NCBI GenBank assembly: GCA_964614415.1
Contig: CAZTLE010000006.1
Span: 1 to 44,727, forward strand
Source: CAZTLE01 sp964614415
Lineage (GTDB): Bacteria; Bacteroidota; Bacteroidia; Flavobacteriales; Flavobacteriaceae
DNA: 44,727 nucleotides
Reading direction: 5' to 3'
Shown in pieces: positions 14,042-22,948 of the stretch. Within the stretch, counting starts at the first letter, position 1; each line of letters opens with the position of its first letter. Below the pieces are notes generated by a model. It made no database searches, was not told the origin of the DNA, and saw only the letters and a program-made list of their open reading frames with translations. The translations under genes and the position numbers were made by a program.

Positions 14042-15325
14042 TCAAATGAGGTCCAGGATACGCTCTAAAGCCATACCCCGGGACGCCTTAATTAGGATAG
14101 CGCTGTTCTTTGGAACGTTCGATTTTAGGAATTCTGCCAGGTTTTCGAAGGTTGCGAAACGCGCAATATCAGTTCCCTCAGTTTCCGTTCGTGCAAAGTG
14201 TTCACCTATGAGGTACGCCTTACCGAAAGGGTTTTGCTCGAGGTAGTTCACAATATTCTGATGTTCAGCGTCCGCATCAACACCTAGTTCGAACATATCG
14301 CCCAGGAACATGATCTTTTGATCTCCTTCGGACTGCGCAAAATTTTCCAAAGCGGCCATCATGCTGGTTGGATTTGCATTATAGGCATCCAGGATGATTT
14401 GATTACTTCCCCGGGTAATGAGTTGGGAACGATTGTTATCCGGAATGTAATTTTCAATGGCCTTTTTAATAGCTGGCGCCGGAACTTCAAAGTATGCACC
14501 TATGGCGATTGCCGCGGCTGCATTGTGAAAGTTGTAGACTCCAATGAGATTCGTTTCAATGGTCTGATCTTTAAATGCGATGATGAGCTTTCCGGAGGCA
14601 TTTTTTAATTGTATATGACAGTCTTGAGCTTCATTTCCAAAGGTGTATTGGGTCATGCCCTTGGAATATTGCAATTGCCTGGGATCATTCCCATTTACAA
14701 ACACCATTTTGTCACGTGCCTTCAGATGACGATACAGTTCGGTTTTCCCTTTGATCACACCTTCAATACCGCCAAACCCTTCAAGATGGGCTTTTCCGAA
14801 GTTGGTGATATACCCGTAGTCCGGTAGTGCTATTTCACAAAGAGCGTCTATTTCTTTTTGATGATTGGCGCCCATTTCTACCACCCCCATTTCCGTTTTG
14901 GAATTCATGGAGAGCAGGGTAAGAGGTACACCGATATGGTTGTTGAAATTACCTTGAGTGGCTGTTGTTTTGAATTTTTGCGACAGTACGGCGTTAATCA
15001 GTTCTTTGGTGGTTGTTTTGCCGTTACTGCCCGTTAGGGATAAGATAGGAATTCCAAGTTCCTGTCGATGGAAAGTGGCCAACTTTTGGAGCGCCTTTAA
15101 ACTACTCCCGAACAAAATGGTTTCTCCCGTATTTCTGTGGTAACGGATGTCATCAATAACTACCTTAAAGGCGCCTTTCTCAAGCGCCTCATCGGCAAAC
15201 TTGTTGCCATTAAAATTTTCTCCTTTAAGAGCAAAGAAAAGGCAGTTTTCGGTGATTTTTCGGGTGTCTGTACAAATGCCGCTACTTTGAAGGAAGTAGG
15301 AGTGAAGTTCTTTGATTTTCTTCAT
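14042..15325 (-). CDS. murF: UDP-N-acetylmuramoyl-tripeptide--D-alanyl-D-alanine ligase
   Basis: Cytosolic ATP-dependent Mur ligase (427 aa) that adds D-Ala-D-Ala to the UDP-MurNAc-tripeptide, the last soluble step of peptidoglycan precursor synthesis. It has an N-terminal UDP-binding domain (SSGICTDTRKITENCLFFALKG), the P-loop SLTGSNGKTTTKELINAVL (about residues 95-113), NFNNHIGVPLTLL, EMGANHQKEID, and the C-terminal domain with LDAYNANPTSM and LGDMFELG. It lies downstream of gldJ on the same strand, a neighbourhood I know from flavobacteria. A terminator hairpin stands only 16 bases before its ATG, so its own promoter must overlap or follow that hairpin, or readthrough supplies it. Confidence 0.96.
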   Translation of the reverse strand: MKKIKELHSYFLQSSGICTDTRKITENCLFFALKGENFNGNKFADEALEKGAFKVVIDDIRYHRNTGETILFGSSLKALQKLATFHRQELGIPILSLTGSNGKTTTKELINAVLSQKFKTTATQGNFNNHIGVPLTLLSMNSKTEMGVVEMGANHQKEIDALCEIALPDYGYITNFGKAHLEGFGGIEGVIKGKTELYRHLKARDKMVFVNGNDPRQLQYSKGMTQYTFGNEAQDCHIQLKNASGKLIIAFKDQTIETNLIGVYNFHNAAAAIAIGAYFEVPAPAIKKAIENYIPDNNRSQLITRGSNQIILDAYNANPTSMMAALENFAQSEGDQKIMFLGDMFELGVDADAEHQNIVNYLEQNPFGKAYLIGEHFARTETEGTDIARFATFENLAEFLKSNVPKNSAILIKASRGMALERILDLI

Positions 15326-15340
15326 GTAACTAAAAATACT

Positions 15341-15372
15341 AAAAAAGCCCTGAGCAATTACAGGGCTTTTTC
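15341..15372 (-). terminator. Terminator between gldJ and murF
   Basis: On the minus strand AAAAAGCCCTG and CAGGGCTTTTT (11-bp arms at 15342-15352 and 15361-15371, 8-base loop) form an intrinsic terminator with a T tail. It is 16 bases upstream of the murF start codon. Confidence 0.78.
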
Positions 15373-15399
15373 GTATGTCTGAAACATTTTCTAACTAAA

Positions 15400-17076
15400 C
15401 TAGTTTCTTGGACGTTTTCCTTTCTTGGATTTTGAACCAACACGCGACATGGCGCATCGGAAGCCGATGTAATCGGTAGCCATATCCTGTGGGAAATAAC
15501 GTCGTTGTGCGGGATCTAACCAGTAGTCTCGATCTCTCCACGATCCTCCTTTGTACACACGAACCTGATTATCGATCAATGTGGTTCTGGAGGCTGTTTT
15601 ATCGTATTGAAGATCTAAATTTCCTGTACTGTCCGCATATACTTTATGACGTGGGGAGTTATACATACGCTTGCTCTCATCGACCTCTTCAGTGTCCTCA
15701 TCAGAGAAAGACTGATAGTAACGAGTGGAACGCTTATCTCCATCACGATAGTCACGGTTATCACTGCGATCGAAATTCGTTCTCAGATACGTCTCTGCCT
15801 CATCGACAGGTACCTGTAGAATTTCACCCGGAAGGTTTCGAGCTACGATCTTACCGTTGCTTAGTGTGTCATATACTATAGAGTCTGCAGTAATCACCTT
15901 TACTTTACCGTCTTCACCGATATAGTTCTTGGTGTACACATTACCACGATAGTAGTTAAAGTCGTTGAATTCATCATCAACAATAGGACGGTATACGTCG
16001 GCTACCCATTCGGCCACGTTACCTGCCATATCATACAGTCCATAGTCGTTTGGCTCATATGATTTTACTTCAGCTGTGATATCGGCACCATCATCACTCC
16101 AACCGGCAATTCCACCGTAATCACCATCACCTTGCTTAAAGTTGGCCAATTGGTCACCACGAGAACGGCGCTTTCCGGAACGGGTGTACTGCCCATCCCA
16201 TGGATATTTCTTTCTACCGCGATATACGTTATAGCTTCTTAGTCCAATAAGGCCAAGAGCGGCATATTCCCACTCGGCTTCGGTTGGAAGTCGATAATCG
16301 GGAAGTAGCAATCCGTCTTTACGTTGTACATAAAGCCCGGTACTGTCCTCATTTCGCTTAAGAAGCGCTTCAGATCGCTTACCACCACGGGTAATTGAGT
16401 CACTACCACCGTAAGCTACAGTAGGCGCACTCAAATAAGCGTCAGTACTGAATGTTTGTCCGGCACCAACGTCGTAACGCGCACCACGAGCTGTAAATCC
16501 TTCTTCTTCCAGGATTAACTCGTTTACACGATCGGTTCGCCAATTGCTGAATTCCACTGCCTGAACCCAGCTCACACCAACCACGGGATAATCTGCGTAG
16601 GCGGGGTGGCGCAGGTAGTTATTGGTCATTACTTCGTTGTAACCCAAACGGTTTCTCCACACGAGGGTATCGGGGACTGCACCGTCATAAATCCTTCTGA
16701 AATTTTCGTCACTTGGAGGGAAAACACGCTTTACCCAATCCAAATATTCCAAATACATAAGGTTGGTTACCTCGGTCTCGTCCATGTAAAAGGACTGGAC
16801 ATGCTGCTGATTGGGGGAATTATTCCAGTCGTGCATAGGGTCATCCTGAACCCTACCCATGGTAAAAGTACCTCCTTCAATGAACACCAGACCGGGGCCG
16901 GTCTCCTGTTCCTTGGCCTTAGGATTATATTGGAATCCGCCTTCCTTGGCGTTCATTTTCCAACCTGTGGCACGGGAGCTGTTCTTGTAGTCACGGGACT
17001 TGTTACAACTGAAAAGTAGAGAGGTTGCAACAACTGCAATAAATAGCCGCAATACTAAGGTTTTTCGTAAGTTCAT
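15400..17076 (-). CDS. gldJ: Gliding motility lipoprotein GldJ
   Basis: Outer-membrane-associated lipoprotein (558 aa) needed for gliding motility and type IX secretion in flavobacteria. The signal ends in a lipobox (LLFSC, Cys24). The body carries the sulfatase-modifying-factor (FGE-like) fold: GLVFIEGGTFTMGRV, FYMDETEVTNLMYLEYLDW, YPVVGVSWVQAVEFSNW, YRLPTEAEWEYAALG, YDMAGNVAEWVADVY and, near the C-terminus, VYKGGSWRDRDYWLDP and IGFRCAMS. GldJ is not expected to be an enzyme. The Asp/Arg/Tyr-rich insertion around residues 440-490 is typical. ATG 17076 gives a proper signal peptide, whereas the longer frame to 17115 does not. The gene is divergent from porU, and murF follows. Confidence 0.95.
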   Translation of the reverse strand: MNLRKTLVLRLFIAVVATSLLFSCNKSRDYKNSSRATGWKMNAKEGGFQYNPKAKEQETGPGLVFIEGGTFTMGRVQDDPMHDWNNSPNQQHVQSFYMDETEVTNLMYLEYLDWVKRVFPPSDENFRRIYDGAVPDTLVWRNRLGYNEVMTNNYLRHPAYADYPVVGVSWVQAVEFSNWRTDRVNELILEEEGFTARGARYDVGAGQTFSTDAYLSAPTVAYGGSDSITRGGKRSEALLKRNEDSTGLYVQRKDGLLLPDYRLPTEAEWEYAALGLIGLRSYNVYRGRKKYPWDGQYTRSGKRRSRGDQLANFKQGDGDYGGIAGWSDDGADITAEVKSYEPNDYGLYDMAGNVAEWVADVYRPIVDDEFNDFNYYRGNVYTKNYIGEDGKVKVITADSIVYDTLSNGKIVARNLPGEILQVPVDEAETYLRTNFDRSDNRDYRDGDKRSTRYYQSFSDEDTEEVDESKRMYNSPRHKVYADSTGNLDLQYDKTASRTTLIDNQVRVYKGGSWRDRDYWLDPAQRRYFPQDMATDYIGFRCAMSRVGSKSKKGKRPRN

Positions 17077-17194
17077 AGTTTCAGTTATGAAAAAATTGGG
17101 TTCGCAATATAACAATTAACGGTAAAAGTGCAATAATATTTTACCTATTAATGCACCGTCACGCCAGCCTTTACACGGCCAACCTGCATATAAA

Positions 17195-17220
17195 CGTATA
17201 AGTTTGCCAATTATTATACG
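17195..17220. repeat. Inverted repeat in the gldJ-porU divergent spacer
   Basis: CGTATAA (17195-17201) and TTATACG (17214-17220) flank a 12-base centre. A further CGTATA occurs at 17264-17269, inside the porU -7 region. It could be an operator for the divergent gldJ and porU genes. Nothing else is evident in 17077-17287. Confidence 0.35.
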
Positions 17221-17265
17221 ACTATCCTTTCAATGAAATTCTTTACAAAAAAGCCATACTAAGCG

Positions 17266-17273
17266 TATATTTG
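17266..17273 (+). promoter_or_regulatory. -7 promoter element of porU
   Basis: TATATTTG matches TAnnTTTG and lies 14 bases before the porU ATG. The upstream element is weak (TTTA near 17242). Confidence 0.45.
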
Positions 17274-17287
17274 ATGCGTTAGTTGTT

Positions 17288-20200
17288 ATGATGAAGAAAA
17301 TTACATTCTTTGCCTGCCTGTTCGTCCTATCCAACCTACTTTATGGACAAACCCGCGATATTACGCTTTTGTGGGAAAAACAGGCCGCTTCCGGCACTCA
17401 GGAAGCATTTTCCGGTCAAAATCAGGGTAAAACCGTTCGAAAAAAGGAGTATCCGGTGGATTTGGCCCTGCTGGAGCAGGATTTTTTGCATTATGTGCTG
17501 TGGGAGGATACCGGGATCGCCAATGCGAATTCGTTACAAGTCTCGAACGTTCGATTCGGACCCATTTCACAGAACGAGCTAAACGGGGTTGACCTGGATC
17601 GGATACCTTCCGAAGTAAAGGCATCGATTGTAAGTTCAAGGGCTCGGGACATCATTTACACCACAGTTGGCATATCACCGGTGGTTCGTTCGGCTCAAGG
17701 CTATCAAAAAGTACTGTCATACTCTATTTCCTATAGGTATGGTGCGGCCGGCCGGGCAAATACCAAAATGCCTTTGTCCAACTCGGTTTTGGCTACGGGT
17801 AACTGGTTTAAATTCCGTGTTGATAAAACCGGGGTGTACCGCATTGACCGCAATTTCCTTCAGGATCTGGGGATGAATACCGATGGGATAAATCCCAGGA
17901 ACATAAAAATATACGGTAATGGTGGAAAACCACTTCGCCTTCTCAACCAGGAAAATACAATCTTTGATCTTCCCGAGAATGCCATCCAGGTGGTGGGTGA
18001 GGAAGACGGTTCATTCGACAGCGGGGATTTTATTCTCTTCTATGGAATAGGTGTGGAAGGATTTGACCCCGAAAACGACACCAATCTAAACCCCTACAGT
18101 GATGAAGCGTATTACTTCATTACTGCGGATGGTGGTGCTGGTCGACGGGTATTGCCCATGGCTCAACCCGGCGGTAATCCAAATGTTGTGTTTACCGAGT
18201 TCCACGACTATAAATTCCATGAGGAAGATGATTTTAGCCCTGCGAAAGTAGGCAGACAGTGGTATGGTAATCGTTTTGACATTGAGACGGAGCAGAGCTT
18301 TGAGTTTGAATTTCCCAACATCGTGGCCGGATCCCCAATGAATGTTGTTATCAAGGCCGCGGCTGCTTCCGAATCAAGTACGTCCATGGCCCTGACCGTA
18401 AATGGCGCAAGTCTCAATGCTCTCACATTTACTCCCATTGGAGATATTGTGCTACTGGATGACAGTAGTTTCATCGGAGAGATAACAGCAGCGTCCGAGT
18501 TAGTGACTGTAGACCTTATATATAACAATGCCGGAAACCCATCGAGTGTAGGCTACCTTAATTATATAGGTATTGAAGCTTTACGTCGTCTTGTTGGAGG
18601 AGATCAGCAGTTCTTATTTCGCAACAATCTGGCAGCTACTTCCACCGGTATAGGAGAATATCAATTAACCGGTGCCTCTCCATATACCCAAATTTGGGAT
18701 GTGACGGACACGGCTAATATTTCATCCGCGACGAACGACGGTAATGCAGTCTTTAGTTTTAAAGCAAATTTGGGAGAACTGAGACAGTACGTAGCGGTGC
18801 ACCCCGGGAACTATTTTACCCCCATCGAAGCCGGAAACCCGAGAGTGGAGAATCAGAACCTCAAAGGAACCATTTTCGAAGGCCCCGGAGGATTTCAGGA
18901 TGTAGATTATCTTATCGTTACTGCGCCGTTCCTCATTCAGCCTGCTTTGCGATTGGCGGATCATCACAGGAATACTACCGGACTACGAGTGAAAGTGGTC
19001 ACTACGGATAAGATTTATACCGAATTCAGCTCGGGAAAACAGGACATTGGTGCCATCCGGAACTTCGTGAAATATATTTACGACAATCCCTCAGCTCCTT
19101 CGGAGCGAATAAAATATGTGTGTCTCTTCGGGGATACTTCGGTGGATTATAAAGATCGATTGCCGAATAATAACAACATTATCCCCACTTTTCACAGGCT
19201 GCAAAGTACCAGTACTTTTTCTTCGTTTATGTCCGATGATTATTTCGGGCTTATGGACCCTGAAGAGGGCGACGCAGAGGGTACGGATAAGCTGGATATC
19301 GCCGTGGGTAGAATTCTGGCCGATGAGGTTGGTTTGGCCAATACCCTTGTGGGTAAGATCATCAACTATGCGTCGCGACCCTCATACGGTAACTGGCGTA
19401 ACAACTTTGTGCTGGTTTCAGATGACGTAGATGCCGAATTTGAATTCGAGGATTTGGAATCAGCCCTGGATGCACTCGGAGATGAGATCAGTGATCAGAA
19501 ACCCTTTATCAACGTAAAGAAGATACATTCGGATGCTTTTCAGCAGGAAACATCAGCAGGAGGGGATCGCTACCCTGAAGTAAATGAAGCAATTACAAAT
19601 GCCATTGAGGTGGGTGCCCTGGTACTTAACTACTTTGGGCACGGAGGTGAGGACGGATTGGCTAAAGAGTTTATCGTTACTCGACAGCAGGTACAGGATC
19701 TCCAGAATCCTGATAACCTACCACTAATCGTAACCGTTACTTGTGAATACACCAAGTTTGACCTCCCCACTCGAATTACCGCGGGAGAACTTACATATTG
19801 GAATGCCGGAGGGGGTGCGATTTCCATGATCACAACTACGCGTTCCATTGGAGTTTCACTGGGAGTACGATTTAATGAGGACCTGGCACTTGAGTTGTTT
19901 GCTTTCGGTAGTAACACATTCAACCCACCGGCTGAAGCCCTGCGTAGGGCCAAGAACGTTGAAGGTAGCCCAAACCGCCGGGTGATCTTCTTTGTAGGGG
20001 ATCCTGCGATGCCGTTGGCATTTCCGAAGCAACAGGTTCGACTTACCACCCTTAATGACGTTCCTATTGCACAGGCTACGGATACCCTTAAAGCTTTGGG
20101 GCGTGTGCGTCTGGGAGGTGAAGTTGTGGATGAGTTCGGAAACCGGATTACAGATTACAATGGGGTACTGGAGGCTAAATTATTCGATAAGAACGTAGAG

Positions 20201-21133
20201 CGTCAAACTCTTGGAAATGATGGCGTTCGCGGTGGGCCGAATAACGAACTGCTCATACTCAACTTTATTACACTTGGAGAAGGGTTGTTTAATGGTCAGG
20301 CGACCGTGACAGACGGTACCTTCGAGTTTGAATTTGTGATGCCACGGGATACGCAGATCCCGGTGGACACCGGCCGTTTGAGCTTATACGCCAGTAGGAA
20401 TGACCGATTGGAAGATCAAACAGGGGTGAATCTGGACCTCAAGGTTGGAGGGCTCAATACGAGTGCTCCGGAAGACAATATAGGCCCCACCATCCAATTG
20501 TTCATGAACGATGAGACCTTTGTTTCTGGAGGAGTGACCAACGATTCACCGATACTTATTGCCAAGCTGGAAGACGAGAACGGTATCAATACGGCCAGTG
20601 GAATTGGTCACGATCTCATTGCAATTCTCGATGGAGATGAAGCCAATCCCATCGTGGTGAACGAATATTACCAGTCTGAAGTGGATGACTTTACCCGGGG
20701 AAGTGCAACCTACCGTCTTAGAGACCTCGAAGAAGGCTTACACACGCTTACATTTAGAGCCTGGGATGTCTACAATAACTCCTCAACTGCCGAAATCCAG
20801 TTTGTTGTTGCGGGTGATAATTCCCTTGAAATATCCCGCATACTGAATTACCCGAATCCTTTCGTGAACTATACTGAGTTTTGGTTCAATCATAATCGCC
20901 CTTTCGAACCGCTTGAAGTCCAGGTGCAGGTGTTTACCGTTACCGGCAAAGTGGTTTGGACAAAAAATCAAATTGTAACCACCGACGGATTCCTGTCCAG
21001 GGAGATTGTTTGGGACGGTCGGGATGATTTCGGGGACCGCATCGGAAAAGGCGTTTATGTATACAAGATAACCGTGAAATCAACGTTAACCAATCAGCAG
21101 GTTGAAAAATTCGAAAAACTGGTTATCCTTTAA
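17288..21133 (+). CDS. porU: Type IX secretion system sortase PorU
   Basis: Cell-surface gingipain-family (C25) cysteine protease, 1281 aa, that removes the C-terminal sorting domain from T9SS cargo and attaches cargo to the surface. A signal peptide (MMKKITFFACLFVLSNLLYG) is followed by an N-terminal beta domain to about residue 530. The C25 domain follows (about 540-905: DYLIVTAPFL, YVCLFGDTSVDYKDR, DIAVGRILADEV) with the expected catalytic His785 in NYFGHGGEDG and Cys819 in VTVTCEYTKFD. A C-terminal Ig/FlgD-like module (ILNYPNPF, GKGVYVYKITVKS) closes the protein. porV follows by 35 bases. The secreted proteins at 7547-10042 and 31102-32088 would be its substrates. Confidence 0.95.
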   Translation: MMKKITFFACLFVLSNLLYGQTRDITLLWEKQAASGTQEAFSGQNQGKTVRKKEYPVDLALLEQDFLHYVLWEDTGIANANSLQVSNVRFGPISQNELNGVDLDRIPSEVKASIVSSRARDIIYTTVGISPVVRSAQGYQKVLSYSISYRYGAAGRANTKMPLSNSVLATGNWFKFRVDKTGVYRIDRNFLQDLGMNTDGINPRNIKIYGNGGKPLRLLNQENTIFDLPENAIQVVGEEDGSFDSGDFILFYGIGVEGFDPENDTNLNPYSDEAYYFITADGGAGRRVLPMAQPGGNPNVVFTEFHDYKFHEEDDFSPAKVGRQWYGNRFDIETEQSFEFEFPNIVAGSPMNVVIKAAAASESSTSMALTVNGASLNALTFTPIGDIVLLDDSSFIGEITAASELVTVDLIYNNAGNPSSVGYLNYIGIEALRRLVGGDQQFLFRNNLAATSTGIGEYQLTGASPYTQIWDVTDTANISSATNDGNAVFSFKANLGELRQYVAVHPGNYFTPIEAGNPRVENQNLKGTIFEGPGGFQDVDYLIVTAPFLIQPALRLADHHRNTTGLRVKVVTTDKIYTEFSSGKQDIGAIRNFVKYIYDNPSAPSERIKYVCLFGDTSVDYKDRLPNNNNIIPTFHRLQSTSTFSSFMSDDYFGLMDPEEGDAEGTDKLDIAVGRILADEVGLANTLVGKIINYASRPSYGNWRNNFVLVSDDVDAEFEFEDLESALDALGDEISDQKPFINVKKIHSDAFQQETSAGGDRYPEVNEAITNAIEVGALVLNYFGHGGEDGLAKEFIVTRQQVQDLQNPDNLPLIVTVTCEYTKFDLPTRITAGELTYWNAGGGAISMITTTRSIGVSLGVRFNEDLALELFAFGSNTFNPPAEALRRAKNVEGSPNRRVIFFVGDPAMPLAFPKQQVRLTTLNDVPIAQATDTLKALGRVRLGGEVVDEFGNRITDYNGVLEAKLFDKNVERQTLGNDGVRGGPNNELLILNFITLGEGLFNGQATVTDGTFEFEFVMPRDTQIPVDTGRLSLYASRNDRLEDQTGVNLDLKVGGLNTSAPEDNIGPTIQLFMNDETFVSGGVTNDSPILIAKLEDENGINTASGIGHDLIAILDGDEANPIVVNEYYQSEVDDFTRGSATYRLRDLEEGLHTLTFRAWDVYNNSSTAEIQFVVAGDNSLEISRILNYPNPFVNYTEFWFNHNRPFEPLEVQVQVFTVTGKVVWTKNQIVTTDGFLSREIVWDGRDDFGDRIGKGVYVYKITVKSTLTNQQVEKFEKLVIL

Positions 21134-21143
21134 AAATTAAAAT

Positions 21144-21151
21144 TATATTTG
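21144..21151 (+). promoter_or_regulatory. -7 promoter element of porV
   Basis: TATATTTG lies in the 35-base porU-porV gap, 17 bases before the porV ATG. It suggests porV can also be transcribed independently of porU. No convincing -33 element is present. Confidence 0.45.
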
Positions 21152-21168
21152 TTCAAAATACGCACCTC

Positions 21169-22329
21169 ATGAAAAAAATTTTCATCGCATTTTTTGTTGG
21201 TTTAATGGTCTTCGACGTATCCGCTCAGGACAATTCGGCGGATGACCGGGCGATCACCGTTGGTGTTCCGTTCTTACTTATTGCAGCCGACGCCCGGGCA
21301 GCCGGAATGGGAGATATTGGAGTCGCTACATCGGCGGATGCCTTCTCTCAGCAATGGAACCCTTCAAAATATGCTTTTGCCATTTCAAAACAGGCAGTTG
21401 GAGTTACTTATACTCCCTATCTAAGTCAACTTGTGAATGATATTTTCCTTGGAAATCTAACCTATTATAACCGCATTAACGAGCGAAGTGCTGTAGCAGC
21501 CAGTTTGCGGTTCTTCAGTCTTGGTGATATTGAACTGAGGGATGATATTACCCAGGTGACACCACTAATCCAGAGTCCGAACGAATTTACCTTTGATGCC
21601 TCCTATGCACTGCGATTAAGCGATCGTTTTGCCATGGCGGTTACAGGTCGTTTTTTACGGTCGGACCTTAGGCTTCAGGTGCAAAATGATGACGCCTCGG
21701 CAGCGAGTTCATTTGCCGTAGACGTATCCGGTTATTATCAGAGTGAGGAAATCGCCTATAACGACTTCGACGGGCGATGGAGAGCCGGTTTCAACATTTC
21801 AAATGTCGGTCCGAAACTTAAGTACGACGAGGCAGGACAGGAAAACAACCTTCCTACCAATCTTGGATTGGGAGGTGGATTCGATTTTATCTTTGATGAA
21901 TACAATAAAGTAGGTGTCAATGTTGAGGTTAATAAACTTTTGGTACCTACACCCCGTGATTTTGATGGTGATGGCGACATTGATGCAGCCGATGCGGAAG
22001 AGTATCAGAATATTAGCTTCTTCTCCGGAATCTTCGAGTCCTTTGGTGATGCTCCGGATGGTTTCAGTGAGGAGCTTAAAGAGTTCACATGGGCCCTTGG
22101 TGCTGAGTACTGGTACCAGGATGTATTTGCATTCCGTGCAGGTTACTTTAATGAAAGCGAGGAGAAAGGATCACGGAAATTCTTATCTCTGGGAGCCGGA
22201 TTCCGATACACAGCGATTAATATAGACATATCATACTTGTTCTCTACTTCTAGAGTTCGAAGCCCATTGGAAGGAACCCTTCGATTTGGTCTTACCTTTA
22301 ATTTCGGGGACGAGTATACCGAATACTAG
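21169..22329 (+). CDS. porV: Type IX secretion system outer membrane channel protein PorV
   Basis: Outer-membrane beta-barrel (386 aa, FadL-like PorV/LptO family) that carries cargo from the translocon to the PorU sortase complex. It has a signal peptide cleaved near VSAQDNSADD, then TVGVPFLLIAADARAAGMGDIGVATSADAFS, the strongly conserved PorV N-terminus, and amphipathic strands throughout, ending FGLTFNFGDEY. Residues 264-275 (DFDGDGDIDAAD) form an EF-hand/dockerin-like calcium loop in an extramembrane insertion before the conserved FGDAPDGFSEELKEF segment. The gene lies directly after porU and before cdd. Confidence 0.95.
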   Translation: MKKIFIAFFVGLMVFDVSAQDNSADDRAITVGVPFLLIAADARAAGMGDIGVATSADAFSQQWNPSKYAFAISKQAVGVTYTPYLSQLVNDIFLGNLTYYNRINERSAVAASLRFFSLGDIELRDDITQVTPLIQSPNEFTFDASYALRLSDRFAMAVTGRFLRSDLRLQVQNDDASAASSFAVDVSGYYQSEEIAYNDFDGRWRAGFNISNVGPKLKYDEAGQENNLPTNLGLGGGFDFIFDEYNKVGVNVEVNKLLVPTPRDFDGDGDIDAADAEEYQNISFFSGIFESFGDAPDGFSEELKEFTWALGAEYWYQDVFAFRAGYFNESEEKGSRKFLSLGAGFRYTAINIDISYLFSTSRVRSPLEGTLRFGLTFNFGDEYTEY

Positions 22330-22333
22330 TATT

Positions 22334-22816
22334 GTGAAGCGAATAACGATCGAAACTCATCTGGAGGTTTTCGAATCTGTCGCAGAGCTTCCTTCCGAAG
22401 TACAAGATTTAATGAATAAGGCGCATGAAGCACGTGAACAGGCTTATGCGCCTTATTCGCATTTTAAAGTGGGCGCTGCCGTTCAGTTGGCCAATGGAGA
22501 GATCGTTACCGGCAACAACCAGGAAAATGCAGCGTTTCCATCCGGATTATGCGCCGAGCGCGTTGCTATCTTTCATGCGGGCGCAAACCACCCCGGAGTA
22601 TCTATTCCCCGAATGGCACTCACCGCCAGGTCCCTAAATCATAAGGTCGTTACTCCAACCCCTCCCTGCGGAGCTTGTCGCCAGGCTATGGCCGAGTATG
22701 AAGCGAATCAAAAACAACCTATGGAGGTGTACTTCATGGGAGAAGAGGGAAAGGTTGTGAAAGCGGCTTCCGTTAAGGATTTATTACCCCTCGTTTTCGA
22801 TAGTTCGTATCTCTAA
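22334..22816 (+). CDS. cdd: Cytidine deaminase
   Basis: Cytosolic zinc enzyme converting cytidine and deoxycytidine to uridine and deoxyuridine for pyrimidine salvage (160 aa). The active site is complete: CAERVAIFHAG (zinc Cys plus proton-shuttle Glu) and TPPCGACRQAM (two further zinc Cys), the pattern of small tetrameric deaminases. YAPYSHFKVGAAV is the substrate-binding segment. No ATG suits. The frame extends upstream into porV, and homologs begin with K-x-I-T-I, so I use the GTG at 22334, four bases after the porV stop. It is presumably co-transcribed with porV. Confidence 0.94.
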   Translation: MKRITIETHLEVFESVAELPSEVQDLMNKAHEAREQAYAPYSHFKVGAAVQLANGEIVTGNNQENAAFPSGLCAERVAIFHAGANHPGVSIPRMALTARSLNHKVVTPTPPCGACRQAMAEYEANQKQPMEVYFMGEEGKVVKAASVKDLLPLVFDSSYL

Positions 22817-22846
22817 CGTTTTCGTTATTATTTTGAGTTCTTGGGT

Positions 22847-22876
22847 TTTGTAGTAGATCAGAATGTGCTATTTTTG
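22847..22876 (+). promoter_or_regulatory. Promoter of the pdhA-pdhC operon
   Basis: TTTG (22847-22850), an 18-base spacer and TATTTTTG (22869-22876) give a transcript starting near 22883 with an untranslated leader of about 66 bases. The leader contains a GC-rich hairpin (CCGCC 22896-22900 with GGCGG 22908-22912). Confidence 0.6.
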
Positions 22877-22948
22877 TTCTTCATGCGAATTTTAACCGCC
22901 TTGCGCTGGCGGCGCTAATTAAGACATAAGGGGTATCCCTCATTTGAT

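Noticed and set aside
15489..15881. 130-codon plus-strand open frame
   Set aside because: Antisense shadow of gldJ; no promoter or family features.
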